Shown here: positions 46,001 through 58,064 of the stretch, in pieces
How the letters are laid out: each line of letters starts with the position of its first letter
Position numbering within the stretch: position 1 is the first letter of the stretch
NCBI RefSeq assembly: GCF_963678975.1
Contig: NC_089272.1
Location: forward strand, 63,438,574-63,502,573
Length of the DNA stretch: 64,000 nucleotides
From: Dysidea avara
Taxonomy: Eukaryota; Porifera; Demospongiae; Dictyoceratida; Dysideidae
Reading direction: 5' to 3'
Program-made: the position numbers and the translations under genes
Notes under the pieces: generated by a model
The model's database searches: none
What the model was told of the DNA's origin: nothing
The model's input: only the letters and a program-made list of their open reading frames with translations

Positions 46001-47499
46001 TGATACATTTGTATGTAGGTGTTTAAGATTTTGTCAAAACATGAATAAATCTTTTTTATGTATGTTCGTACATATAGAATATTAGTACTAGTTGCCTAAA
46101 TGTATCACCTATCACCACTTCTCTGTCATTAGCAGAGGCAAGAGTTAATAATAGTACCCCCCACTAACACTTGGTAGAGGACAGGTGTACATGTGATGAT
46201 CACATGTGAACTTGTAGATAAGATTGCTATACTGGCAACTTGATTTTCTCCTTCATAACTAATAGTGTGAACTCTTGTCTATGACCAGCAACTCTATGTT
46301 ATGTGTTATGCTAAAAACAGAATACTTATGTATGTCTACTGTAAATTACATTATAAAAGGGAACCATGACAAATTCATTGCTCACGTACACAATACAATA
46401 TAACTGTACAGATACCAGCTTACTCAATTGGCTCATCTATGGTTACATCTATAGAAGTGAGACCTGCCATATCCCTTCTGCCACTACTAGCACTGCCTGC
46501 TGGGTTTGTTAATGTGATGGTGTAGTATTTATAAGTTATACTTGGTGCTGATTAATAGTATGACCATGCATCAGTGGTGAGGCAATAGCAGTGTGGAAAT
46601 CCCAAAGAATTCCCCTAACTAGTAGTGATGTGGTTAATTTGAAACCTCAGAAATGAGTCATTTCCGTTTGTGTACAGCGTATCTCAATGACTGTGCATTC
46701 ATGTGCTATACTGTGGTACTACAGATATTCTGTTGTCCTGTATCTTGCATGTTTTCAAATGTTGAATAGAAATATGCCCACAGTGGTTGGTACCAGTCAC
46801 CACTCAAATAAAATTGCCACCACTACCACTCACCAACCACTATAGATTTACCTCTAACTTATACAAGCTAAAGTACCACACTACTGAAATCTGTTGGACT
46901 TCACCCTAGCTATTATAAACCTGGGCACATCCCAGGAGTAAGGTAAAGTCAGATCCGTTTCTATCTCTGCTACAATAGTTCACTTTGTTCACAATCTCTA
47001 GCTTAATTCAAGGTTGGTTTCATCACAGCTTACAATGTGCTTACAAATGTTCTAATAGTGTGTTAACAAATTGAATAATGCCATTCCAACCGAATATCCC
47101 AATAATCATCCTATTCCATTTGGGAATCATGGTATGGTTATAACTACAACAAGCAACAACTCTTCATTATAGTAGAATAGTATGTATAAATCCTGAAAAA
47201 CAACGAAAAAGAAAAGTGGAAATAATATTTCAGCCAACCAGGTGATCAGTGATGACAGTAAAAGTCAAGAACATACATGTGTGGTTTGGCTCCTACAAGT
47301 ACAGATGTAACAGAAAGTGCAGTTTTATGGCTTCCCCATAGGAAATGTGTTGGGAAATTTTTGATTTCCCATGAATATTGTTTCAGGAATTTGAATGAAA
47401 AGTATTTTTAGCTGGTCAAGCAGTACTACAAATGAGCCAAATTTCAAGAACATGTGCGATTGTTTTTTTTTTTTTAAGTTATTTATTTAACTCAGAGAT
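46001..47499. other. Non-coding apart from a candidate exon
   Basis: Partly aligned with 31740-33200. Apart from 46420-46509 I see no exon or mobile element here. Confidence 0.4.
46420..46509 (-). CDS. Candidate conserved terminal exon, unit 3
   Basis: Counterpart of 32574-32651, reading TNPAGSASSGRRDMAGLTS then IDVTIDEPIE-stop. The identical last eight residues, with silent and conservative changes elsewhere, suggest a short coding exon. Its gene is unknown. Confidence 0.4.
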   Translation of the reverse strand, partial: TNPAGSASSGRRDMAGLTSIDVTIDEPIE

Positions 47500-47507
47500 A
47501 CGGTTTG

Positions 47508-48098
47508 TTAGTATTAGTATTAGTATTAGTATTACAGGTAAAGAAGGCTCAAAGAGCCTGTAAAGCCTGATCTGTACAAAAAGAATTTAACAAATTTGTA
47601 ACTACATAGCAAAAACTTATATACAATAATAATTAACTAATTAATAATCATACAATAAAGTAGACCAGCCACTGTCGAGAAAATTTTTAAAATCATTAAG
47701 TGTGGGTGCATTAACTATGTGATTGGGTAAACTGTTCCAGTCATTGATGGCTCGTACAGTGAAAAAAGTAGATCTCACTCTTGATGTTGCTTGAGGTTTA
47801 AATAACTTGTAATTGTGACCCCTAGTTGTTGATGAAGTTGCAGTAGTAAACAAATCTGATGTATCTAGACTGAACTGGCTGTGTAATAGCTGATAGAACA
47901 TTATCATATCTCCGCGCAGTCTGCGGTATTTAAGTGATGGCAAGTTTAGAGCAGTGAGGCGATCATTATATGTGCAGTTTTGAAGATCCTGGACCAATTT
48001 TGTGGCTCTTCTCTGTTTCTTCTCTATTTGTTCTTGATCTAGAATGTATAGTGGTCCCCAGATGATGTTACCATACTCTAACACTGGGCAGATCAATT
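47508..48098 (-). mobile_element. 5'-truncated LINE with (TAATAC)n tail
   Basis: The minus-strand element ends in four to five TAATAC repeats (47536-47508), a short-repeat tail. Its 5' end breaks at about 48098 against a family-gene fragment. Confidence 0.75.
47641..48096 (-). pseudogene. Reverse transcriptase C-terminal fragment (non-LTR)
   Basis: 151 residues with PVLEYGNIIWGPLYILDQEQ, IEKKQRRATKLVQDL, YNDRLTALNLPSLKYRRLRG and NDWNSLPNHIVNAPTLNDFK. This is the characteristic C-terminal region that follows the RT domain in Jockey/CR1/RTE-type LINEs. The palm domain is absent because of 5' truncation. Confidence 0.85.
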
Positions 48099-48310
48099 GT
48101 GAGCTTCTGGAAATTAGTGATGTGGTACTATCTTTGTATATCTCTCAGAAACATGGAGGTTGTTATCTAATTGATTACTGGACTGGTTTTCTTATTATAC
48201 TTTGTGTTGTCTCCTTGTATCACTGGAAACATGCTTGTAGAACACACCAATACAACATGGCTGACTTCTCTTTGGTAGACCAGTCTACCAGCTGCTTGAT
48301 AATAAGTTCA
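48099..48310 (-). pseudogene. Fragment of the unknown local family (copy 4)
   Basis: Aligns with the copy-2 interval around 34050-34215 (blocks for SHIVLVC and the LVYxRE segment) but with deletions and frame breaks. It abuts the truncated LINE. It shows that the unit was copied a fourth time. Confidence 0.7.
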
Positions 48311-48564
48311 TATTTTATTCCAACCCCAATAATTATTGTATGATACATTATTGTAGCTAGTGTGGTGTGGCCTTGTACTATTATATTACATACTATGGAT
48401 AGCAATAATATTTCATCAATTTAACAACAGTTCTGTATGTGATAATTATAGAACTTGAATGTACCTGTAGCTACATAGAGTACAAAACAAATGGGGCTTG
48501 TGATATTTCCACATTCATTCATACAAACATATGTATACAACTTTATGATTTACTTAAATGTGGT

Positions 48565-48735
48565 TATATGTACAGTGTCTTTTATAGATTAATGTATAGT
48601 GACCTTTATAAAGAGGTTATATTACGGTGTCTTCATAGAGAAGTAAATGTATAGTGGTGACCTTTATAGAGAGGTTATATGTACAGTGTCTTTTATAGAA
48701 TAATGTATAGTGACCTTTATAGAGAGGTTATACCA
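48565..48735 (+). repeat. Relic of the 29-bp tandem array
   Basis: Five to six degenerate units with acctttatagagaggttata, related to the array at 8700-9530. Confidence 0.75.
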
Positions 48736-48768
48736 GTAGCTGAAGTGACTGCTTTATTGTATGCTGTT

Positions 48769-48824
48769 ACAGGGCTCCACTGAAAATCAGCTTAAGCTGA
48801 GTGGACTCCCCGTTTAAATATTAC
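48769..48824 (+). mobile_element. Short LINE 3' hairpin copy
   Basis: agggctccactgaaaatcag and ctgagtggactccc form the same stem as at 43960-44010. Only this terminus is present. Confidence 0.5.
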
Positions 48825-48954
48825 AGCATTTTGTCATCACCTGTATGTTCAATATGAGCAGTTATATGAAGCTATACACATAAGTGTTAGTTATTTATTT
48901 AACTGAATAATACTTTATTATACTGTATTGTACTGGTGACTAAAGTGGTACACA

Positions 48955-49860
48955 GGTGTTCGAATAATGGAAATCCCACTGTATGTGTATGATAATGTAA
49001 TACCTTTATAGGTGCCAGTTTTGCAAGTCATCTCATGAAGTGTCCTCCATCGAGGTCCCATATGTCTTCAAGTTGTTGATACAAGAACTACAGGCAATGA
49101 CCATAGTCCCTAAACTACTATATACTCGACCGACACATTGAGTAGTGATGACCCTCATATGAATGTGGGAGTTGTTTTTAATGATCAATTATTGTACATG
49201 ATTGGCGAGTGTTTGTTCAACCGTATGTCTGACTCATATGACCGTTCCAAAATTTTATGTAATGAATACAGACAGTCTCAAGCTAAGGCTTGCCCATGAT
49301 GCTGTGTAGCGTCCGTCTAGTTATTGTTTAATATAAAGGCAACGTATGTTAAGAGTGTTTGCAGTTAAGTATTATGTGAGCTGTATTGTGCAGTTTCTAA
49401 TGATTGGTGGAAATTGTGTTGTACAGTGAACTATTGTGACCTGTTCTAAATGGGCCAACTGGGGCTAAAAGTTTTATGACTATTATTTAGTACAGTAGGT
49501 ATAGAATATCCATTGTACATACATTAGAATTACTTATTTGAAGGGATTTTTTGATATCTACGATAGTGACCTAATCTTTCAAGTTGAGCAGGTCAGTTGT
49601 AAACAGATTTTTGAGTTGGCCATTAAATGGTGTGTAATATGCAAGTGGATTTGATGTCGCTAATCAGTTATATGGAAATCTGGCAAAATAACACTGAGGT
49701 GACACTGAGATCTTGAAGTCTTGGAGGTGATTTTGCTCTGCTGGCAGTTATAAATTTGAACAATTCTAGTGACTTGTGCAAATACTATCTTGATCTGCTT
49801 AATAACTCAATATTAGCTCATGGTGATATTTCAGCTATTGGTTGAATCTAATTTTAAGCA
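48955..49860 (+). repeat. Segmental duplication, diverged copy C
   Basis: Aligns with the region around 13060-13500 and with part of the 141-bp unit, at lower identity than copy B and with losses and insertions. Confidence 0.75.
49012..49143 (+). pseudogene. Duplicate POLR3B terminal exon (copy C), broken
   Basis: The acceptor and CQFCKSS are kept. There are four amino-acid changes (Arg to His, Lys to Glu, Ala to Val, Asn to Thr). A small insertion before the RHIE end shifts the frame. Non-functional as a POLR3B terminus. Confidence 0.8.
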
Positions 49861-51096
49861 AATATGTCTGATGTGGTAGCCGGCTACGAAGTAGCATATA
49901 GCAGAAGCTGTAGTAGCCATTTTGCTACAGAACACAGATAGCAGTAGTGAAGTTGTGAAGCCCCTCCTTTCTGCCGACATCTTGGGACCATTGCTTCCAT
50001 GGTCTTAACTGGTTCTACAATATCATATACTTGCATGGGTGGTGTGGCATTGTCATAGCAACAGCAGTTATGAACATGTGATATACCACAATCAGTAATA
50101 AAATCTGAGGTGTAGCCATATAGTCATGAGGACTTACTGTATCGCAAATCACTTATTGGTGCATGGTCCTCCAAAAATTTTTCTTATAATTAACAATATT
50201 CAGTACTACCAAGAGTATATATTGGGCTCCCATTATATACTCTTGGTACTACCCACTAATGGAACTGATTAGCTAGCTGTAGCATTGAAGGAATCTCATG
50301 TTCTTGAAAGGATAAAGTTTTCATGTTAATTCATTATTCCTTCTCAGTATAAGCCAAACTTAAAGCACTGAACCTACTTTCAAAAAAATGTCCTCAGAAC
50401 ATCTCACTAGATCATTGCAGTCTAAGAACTGAAATCCTAGCCATCATGCATGCTCGTAGACCCCTCATAAAAAGCAATCACATATCAAGTCATACTAAAT
50501 CATAGGATATTGTTCAAACGCTTACGGAGTCTGCCAGGCGGATATATATGGCCACTGACCATCTTACCTAGTCATTCACCCATCCGGGATCATGACATGA
50601 GATATATACAGCTAGCAGCTAGAACAAATACATACCTGCACTCCTTCTGCCATCATACTATGGCAGGGGCAGAGGAAGTAGTTGATATGAGGGGGGCTGG
50701 GTTGACCCAGACTTATGGAAATGAAGCACTACATTGTCTCTGGGAGACCAAAAAAAAAGGTCACAGCCAGCTGACAATAGCTGCCCACCTCACCAGCTAC
50801 GCATTTATAGCTGATAAAGTACATAAAAATCCTTACATAGCTCACTACACACTGCTCTAATACTGTGACTGCTCTAATACTGTGACTGCTCTATTAGAGT
50901 ATCTCGATCTTTATCACTGTTTTCAGCCAAGGATAATTTCGGCATGATATCACCAGACCGAGGGGAGGCTTCAGCCCCCTTCCACCACCTATGTACTATG
51001 GAACACCCTCCCAGAAGAAATTATTAATTCACCCATTGATTGACTTTGATCACTTTAAAACACTTATAGAAATTAAAGTTGCATGTACTCAATACT
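49861..51096. other. No gene; MITE-like segment at 50661-50990
   Basis: GGCAGGGGCAGAGGAAGTAG at 50661 and ggaggcttcagcccccttcc near 50970 suggest degenerate inverted ends of a MITE. It contains two partial and one full CTCTATTAGAG motifs. A short palindromic taccaagagtatatat pair lies at 50207-50255. Nothing coding is supported. Confidence 0.4.
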
Positions 51097-51912
51097 CAGT
51101 GTTGGGTAAGTTACTTTTTAAAAGTACTTGCAACTGAACTATTTAGTTACAGTTACATATTACCCATAAAATAAAGTAACTATAATAATATTACATATTA
51201 TATTACTTTGTGTCCACAGCCTTAAGCTGTCACGTGTGAAACTACCACCTTATCACGTGACATGATTTTGTTGTTGGGCAATGTGCAAATCTTGGTTATA
51301 AGTAAGAAGCTGGTGGATAAGCTTCATTCGGTAGGCTTCATTACTTCATTGTGGCTAGACGTTGCTCAGCGGATTACTAACGAGACTATAGTCTCGTAAC
51401 TTCGTTACTTGTAGAAATAAGGCCACTCCAAATAAATTCTCTGTTTCCCGTCCACCGCCCGCACCTAGTTACTGTCAGCTCTAAATATTCCATTATTCCG
51501 TATTCTTTCATTATTTTCCAGTTATTGTTGCATACTGACAGGCTCACTTGAAACCATGTCAGCTCACGTGTCAGTAATGCTATCAAGTCGACACAAACTT
51601 CACGTTTGTGCTATTTTGTGCTAGACAAATAAGGCTTAAAAAGTTGCTAATCTTGTAATGAATAATGGAAATGGACCGCCCGCTCGCATGCAAATATGCT
51701 TGAGTCCAGGACGGGAAACAGAGAATTTATTTGGAGTGGCCTAATATTAAGTAATATTAGACTCATTACAGTAACTATATTACTTAGGTAATGTGTTACA
51801 TTTGTAAGTAAAGTAACTAGTTATATTACCTGTTTTTATGGCGTATTTCATTATATTACTTTTAGGTACCACAAAAGTAATAATATTACGTAACGCGTTA
51901 CTCCCAATACTG
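51097..51912. mobile_element. Second copy of the CAGTGTTGGG hAT element
   Basis: Inverted relative to 27997-28951. CAGTGTTGGG is at 51097 and a mutated CCCAATACTG ends at 51912. The flanking 8-mers do not match. It is interrupted by a Harbinger-like MITE at 51421-51741. Confidence 0.8.
51421..51741. mobile_element. Harbinger-like MITE nested in hAT
   Basis: The ends GGCCACTCCAAATAAATTCT... and their complement are inverted over about 33 bp. TAA flanks both sides (51418-51420, 51742-51744), as expected for PIF/Harbinger. The 27997 hAT copy has no insertion at this position. Confidence 0.8.
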
Positions 51913-52521
51913 GAGTTCTGTACATACCGGTAGTAGACATGCATCTTGACAAAATACTCTAATAGAGCAGTCAATTTTGCTGTTCAAATAGCCATATGTT
52001 CGGGATAATATAGAGGTTTGAATAATCAAGGGAGCACTGTAGTTTCCAGATGTGTGTGTTGTTTGTTTGATGGTAATCACCATTATAAGCAAGGAATTGT
52101 ACTATCTGGAGGCATAACTAGATCAATCACTGAAGATATGGCACCAAATTTTTAGTCACTACATTACCTCAAGAAATGGTTGGACTTACCAAGAAGTACT
52201 ACTCATGCTATGTTATACTACCCCGGTGTGTGTGTGTGTGTTGTCTGAGCATTTCTCAAGTGTCTAGACGGGCAAAACTCAGCCTGTTGTCTTTCTTCTG
52301 ATTACCAACTTCAGGAACTGGGAGTGTTCGGGAGCCGGATTCTTATCTGCAGACCAATGCTGCTGATTACTATATCGTGTCAAAAGCCCACTCCCAGGTA
52401 ACATCCCTGCCAATGGCTAGATTTGCAGTCAAAGAAGTAAGCTGCAGCTGATAAATATGCTCATACTATGACAAACATATAGACACGCTATCCGACTATA
52501 AACTGAAAGATTCGATTCTGT

Positions 52522-53030
52522 GTGACTATAATCCAGTTGTGGGACCTGGAACAGATTGCTACTATACTTGGCTGCAACCCAGGTAATTTCTCTTTCATCC
52601 TCCATGACACTATTCCCACAGCTGTCAATTTACAATGTTGGAATGTACAATGTGGTGCAAAATGTACATTGTGTGACAGCTTTCAGCCTACCACTGCTCA
52701 TGTATTGGGTGGCTGCCCTGTTGCATTGACACAGGGCCGCTTTACGTATTGTCATGACCAAGTTTTACACTGCTTAAGTCGAGGCTTAAGTACTGACCTT
52801 TCTAAACTTTCCACTGATGTGAACATGGTCTCAGTTTATGCTGACTTGCCTGGATTGTGAGCTAGTGACTCCCCACAGACTACAATTCCCCTTTTCTCCT
52901 TATCACCCCATATTGTTCTTTACAATGAGAGAAGTAATTCAGTTTCCCTGTTAGAACTGACATGTCCCTTGGACTCAGTTGAATACCTTGGGATCGCAAG
53001 CAGGGAAAAAAGAATACCAATAATTGCTGT
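52522..53030 (+). pseudogene. Non-LTR retrotransposon fragment: RT C-terminus and RLE-like domain
   Basis: The frame shows SFILHDTIPTAVNLQCWN, then a zinc-knuckle-like CTLCDSF...HVLGGCPVAL and CHDQVLHCL. After one stop (52858-52860) the same frame goes on with HIVLYNERSNSVSLLELTCP and REKR. That resembles the PD-(D/E)XK region found C-terminal to RT in R2/NeSL-like elements. One stop and truncation make it inactive. Confidence 0.65.
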
Positions 53031-53994
53031 CTGAATTTGATCGCCTGGAAATGTCTCAGTTTTACAGCACTGTTGAATTAAGTGTTTAGGCCACTTCCAT
53101 CCTCTTTATCTTCTTTTCAAAACTGTATAAACTTTTTTTCAGAATGAGTTAAATATAACCAAGCTGTAGACATATTTTTGATTTGGCAGCTGCATCCATG
53201 TAGTATTAGTTTCTTTTTCTAAAAGAATTTTCTTGGCAAGGTAGCCTAGAATGGTTAGGAGTATGTTGAATGTTGATCTTCTTTATTTACCATTACTATT
53301 TTTGTATGTAGTTTTTTTATAAATTGTATTTCCTTGCCACACCCATTTGTGGGGTAATTAGCTACACAATCTGTGGCTGTGCGTACCTGAGGACTCACTC
53401 ACCAATTATGTACATACATGTATATCGATTTTATTCAACACTAATAATGTTGGTCAGTAAGTTTCACCTCCCCAAATGCCTAATCCCCTCTGATAAGAAA
53501 TTAATAATCAACAATTCCAGGCAGCCTAGAATCTTAGTGCTAGCTAGATCTATAAGCTAGCTGGAGTCTGTATGTAGCTAGTATATCGTAGCTTTAGCTA
53601 TAACATGACTGATGATCAATCTCGATGATCAGTACTGCATTGCAAGAGTGGAGGGACTTCCACCCTATGTTTATATGCACAGCTAATGCATTTACCTTGA
53701 AAACTAAGTCATGCTGTGCTTTCTTAAATCATGAAATAGTGCATTCACATGCTCGTTCATGTGAACTATAAAAAATTTGGTGCGGGTACCTAAAAATTGA
53801 TGCGGGTGGTGACGGGAAACAAGGTGGTGATGTATGTTGTGTAAATAACGTGTTGAAGGTGTGTGGACAGCATGATCCTTTCCTCATCATGTGACATCAA
53901 CATCGACGTTGCATGGTAAGGATGTTGGCATATTGTAAAAGCATGGTACAGCTTAGTCTACCCACAACCAAGTTATATTAGACTGGGAGAGATT

Positions 53995-54306
53995 TTGTCA
54001 TGCATGGGACAACTGCAGAATTTGGACATTCATTGGGAGAAGGACATCAAACAATTGTTTGAGCTAATTGTTAACTCAAACATGAACTATTTGAAGGAAC
54101 TCACAATCAGAGAAATATGGATAAAGAATACCCATCTAGATGATATAGCTAGTATTGTTGTCATGGAATATGATATTGACAGATTATGTTATGATCTGGA
54201 AGATTTTCTGCTGATCGAATCACATAAATCAATGTCCAATTCACCCTCTGATACCACACATGTGCAGATTTTGAAAGGTTTTCTGATTGCATCTGTAATA
54301 ATTTGA
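53995..54306 (+). pseudogene. LRR-like open frame, homologous to relics in copies A and B
   Basis: 103 codons with QLQNLDIHWEKDIKQLF and NYLKELTIREIW, which scan like leucine-rich repeats of NLR-type proteins. The broken relics at 14966 and about 40885 belong to the same repeat. Domain assignment is tentative, and no NACHT or start region is present. Confidence 0.4.
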
Positions 54307-54789
54307 AATACATTCATGCGATTTAAGCAAAATTAAGATTTTGAATGCACTTGTATGGTTTCCTGAACCAGCTAGAAATGGGCTTATAACCACATGCAAG
54401 GATTTTGACATCGCTCAAATACCTTACTCAACTTTCACAGAAAATTTAGTGCTTTATCACAAATTAAGTGAACAATTTCGTCAAAATTTGTTGCTTAGCT
54501 GCTCTGGCTACTATATAGTTTCATGGTTACTATAAACAGTTGTAACTTTGAAACAAAACCACCTACGTATTGACTTCAAATAAAATAGCAAGACCAATCC
54601 ATTAATTTGAAACCACGTTTTAACCATGTCATAGGGAGAAAAGGGTAATTTGGTAAGTTTCAGAATTGTATATCAAAAATGATGCCTTTTGCACAATGCT
54701 GCTCAACTAGCTATATTCCCACAAAGCTAGTCAACTTTTGACAGTCTCATTTTAAGATATCATAACTAGTCTAACATGCCATTTTCAAA

Positions 54790-54993
54790 CTAACTAGCTA
54801 TGTGCTTATGGCTGGCAGCTGCAGTATTCAAAACTTCTGCCAAATATTCTAAGCTCCTATAAGCTATACTCAGCTCACAATAATGACAGGCTTCCAATAG
54901 TTTACTCTCAGCTTTTGGATCTGACCATCTCTTGCTTGTTTCATGAGAAGATACAAAGTCTACTACTGAGTACTTTATGGCTTCCACATACAT
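54790..54993 (-). CDS. Hypothetical small protein
   Basis: 67 codons starting ATG at 54993, with coding-like composition (KLLEACHYCELSIAYRSLEY). No family is recognised and there is no homologous copy in the window. It could be an exon or chance. Confidence 0.2.
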   Translation of the reverse strand: MYVEAIKYSVVDFVSSHETSKRWSDPKAESKLLEACHYCELSIAYRSLEYLAEVLNTAAASHKHIAS

Positions 54994-55803
54994 TTTGTAT
55001 TACTTTTATTTGTCTCCTTCTTGTGCATGTAATATTGCCGCGCGGCACTCTAACTGATATGAATGAAGAATGAAACAAACAATTTACCAAGTTTAGTGTT
55101 TCTACTGTATAAAAAAGTGATCACTTAGTCGCTCTACTATAGCTACATGCATACACTATTTATGTTCTCCTAAACATTAATCAGCTCATTGTGCCACACA
55201 GTAACTTAACCACTTTATTATTTTAGTCATTAGAACACAATGGTTAGCTGAGTGTGGCTTGCCGGCATAACACAAACATACAATGCACACACACAGAAGC
55301 CATTAGGAAACCAAAATTTAATGTTCTCAACACTGCACAAAGGCAACTACCATTGTTATATTGACCATGTCATTAGAGTATGAATGATAAAATAATTAGA
55401 GGAATTATGTATATGAACACAATCACGGCAATAAAATCAGTGCTCAGTCAAAACTTCTATATAGCATGCACAAAGTCTCTGTTATGATCTTGTAGTCAAT
55501 ATAGCATGTAGTGTAAGTGGACACTACTTTAAAGTAACTTGCTTCTCTCTCTTTAGTTTCTTCTTTTGTTGACTCTTTCTTTAAAGTGTTTGTTTGTACC
55601 TAATTTCCTTGAAATTTATGTGTGCAGAACTGAAGTGATTATGGTATATTAGAAAGCAGCATGAATAATTCTCTTTGATGTTGACACAGTTAATGAGGTT
55701 ATTAGAGACCTGAGGTGAGGGCTCTAAGTTTCATTTAGAGACCTCTTGTCACGTGAGACTGTTATGGTAAATTCAGCAACACTTCAAAGAGTTTTCTATG
55801 TCA
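54994..55803. other. No gene seen
   Basis: AT-rich DNA. Inverted agagacct motifs at about 55705-55750 resemble the foldback at 27005. Confidence 0.5.
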
Positions 55804-55816
55804 CTGATTTAATTAG

Positions 55817-56907
55817 TTTTTTTTTTTTTTTTTTTTTCCTCCGGCCCTAATGGCACTCCCTTCCTCCCACACATCTCTATAGAATGCTAACAAAATATTT
55901 GAAAAATTAATTATAACCTACAGAAAAGAACCTACACAGAACCTACAGCATGCCCAGGGTTCAATGGGCAGGCAGGTGCCCCTCAGCGACAGCAAGATCA
56001 ACTGCTGGAGGCACACACGGACACTTGGATCTTGAGCGTGATCCTCTGATGCACATAACTGAAGAACGGAGCAAGGAAAACCCCAAACTACAACGGAGCC
56101 AGCCCATCACCACAGAATATGGGGAATTCCACTTCTCGCTCAGCATGCGGGCAAGATGTTTATAAGTGGTGGTGGCAGCCCTTCCCATGCCACCCGAAGT
56201 GGAAAAAACAAGGGGGGTAAAACTCCCATGCTCCACCTCCCGAATGCGTTCCTCATAGGCACGACGTTTCTCTAGTTCATGTTTACGAAAAGCAGTAGAT
56301 AGCGTAGAGGAACGATTAGAAGTTGCAAAACAGTTAAAAACCCTCACATCAAAGAAGGTATGGTGGTGTAGGCACCTCCAAAAGCCAGAAGCCCTGATGT
56401 CTACCCTTGCGTCATCATCCTGAATGGCAGAGCGATAATGTAAGGTCTCACCAGACAAAGGGTGCAGCTGTGGTTCAATCTGGACATTATGGCAGACTTC
56501 AGACATCAAACTAGCTGTCAGATTCCTAATTTCATTATGCCGAATAATCGGAAAGGCACCATGTGGGCAGCTAAGGGCGTGGGATAGGCTAAAATCCTTG
56601 CCACACACACAGTGAGATGGAAGTCGTGATGGCATGTAGCCATACCTTAAACAAATGGCATCAATGAACTCACCCTTATGAAGTGCAAAGCCATACTGTT
56701 CTAGAGGAAGAGCAGTAAGCCAAGAAGAAGAACCTTTCTCGGTGCAGCATTCAACAGCCCAGCGCAAAGGTGGAGGGCAGCTGGAAAGTGTGGACTGTAA
56801 TTGGTTAGATAAGGATCACTCTTTGACAGAAGAAAGATGACGAAAAATGTCATGCTGATGATGAACTACATCTTCAGACAAAGCAGGGTTTTGATGGTAA
56901 ATCAAAT
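55817..56907 (-). mobile_element. 5'-truncated LINE with poly(A) and 13-bp target duplication
   Basis: CTGATTTAATTAG lies at 55804-55816 and again at 56908-56920. Between them the minus strand ends in a poly(A) of about 22 (plus-strand T run 55817-55838). This is a textbook target-primed insertion of 1091 bp. Confidence 0.92.
55961..56767 (-). pseudogene. C-terminal ORF of a non-LTR retrotransposon
   Basis: 268 codons, open back to about 56825 without an ATG, so the element is 5'-truncated. Features are SSSWLTALPLEQYGFALHKGEF, the zinc-knuckle-like CVCGKDFSLSHALSCPHG, RHNEIRNLTASLMSEVCHNV, ARVDIRASGFW...FFDVRVFN, HELEKRRAYEERIREVEHG, STSGGMGRAATT and SLLRSSVMCIRGSRS. I know this conserved tail from many cnidarian and sponge retroelements downstream of RT. 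The D...FxDVRV part could be a PD-(D/E)XK nuclease core, which is inference. Confidence 0.75.
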
Positions 56908-57204
56908 CTGATTTAATTAGTGGTTGTATGGTTAGTGAGAGTTGGGTTTTTACCTTCATCAGCCATACCAGCACTTGACCAATCTAGCCATTAACCGAAA
57001 GAGCCAGCTGCTCGATGCATATCACAGTTAGCCCAACAATGTTCACATTCACAACTAGCTAGCCATCAGTGAAACTACTGGTGTTGCGAGTTTACAGCAA
57101 GCACATTTACGTTCGTCTGCTTGTCAGCACTGTCGCCATTATACCATCAACACACTTCAGCTATGCCAATGCACCTGTTTGTAACATTTGTCACTCTGTG
57201 GCCA

Positions 57205-57490
57205 GTTATAAAGCCTGTAGCTTCGTGGCCAGCTGTTATAAAGCTTGTCGCTTCGTGGTCAGCTGTTATAAAGCTTGTCGCTTCGTGGTCAGCTGTTATA
57301 AAGCTTGTCGCTTCGTGGCCAGCTGTTATAAAGCTTGTCGCATTGTAGCTAATAAAAGCTTGTCGCTTCGTGGCCAGCTGTTATAAAGCTTGTCGCATTG
57401 TAGCTAATAAAGCTTGTCGCTTCGTGGCACTGATTAGTTGTAATAAAGCTTGGCGCTTCGTGGCCAGTTGTTATAAAGCTTGTTGAGCTT
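57205..57490 (+). repeat. 30-bp minisatellite, about nine units
   Basis: Units contain ttataaagcttgtcgcttcg and a tggycagctg segment, with shortened units in the second half. Open frames across it are by-products. Confidence 0.9.
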
Positions 57491-57675
57491 CTTGGCCAGC
57501 TTGTATTATCTAGTAAACAAGCCTTGGACCTAAATAACAGCTACTAAAACAACACTTACCTGGCCACTAAGCCGGTGGCACAAGCAAACACCATGAAACA
57601 CGCTGTAAAGGACCTTACCTAGCGTGACTCTGTGCTTCTTTTGTCAGTGCTGGTAACGAGCTGCTTTCTAAATGG

Positions 57676-57855
57676 GTTAGATACCCACTGTCGGTTTTTA
57701 GTAGGTTGGGGCCCTCGTGCTTGGTTTGGCACCTCGGCGGGCATTAATTAGTGACCTCGGCTGCGCCTCGGTCACTAATTAATGCCACGCCTCGGTGACC
57801 AAACCGCGCCCTCGGGTTGTCAACCCTACTAAAAAACCTCCAGTGGGCATCTAAC
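57676..57855. mobile_element. Foldback element with GC-rich centre, 180 bp
   Basis: GTTAGATACCCACTG and CAGTGGGCATCTAAC are the ends. Inner arms with GGCATTAATTAGTGAC pair around ctcggctgcgcctcg. The middle is CpG-rich while the flanks are AT-rich. Confidence 0.8.
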
Positions 57856-58064
57856 ATACACATAGTTCGTCTACCATTGTTAATGCTTGAGGAAACACCT
57901 GTACAAAAACAGCACGTTAAATAGTCCTGTTTTGCTGTTTTGTATAGTATTATTAAGGGACAACACAGTTATGTGAATGTTTTTACAAAGTACGTATATA
58001 TGAGCATTTCATCACTAAGATATGTCTTTAAACTGTCAGGGTCACGTAATAGTTGTAACGCTGT

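Noticed and set aside
50510-50860. Plus-strand frame of 116 codons
   Set aside because: Overlaps a MITE-like segment and has no motifs.
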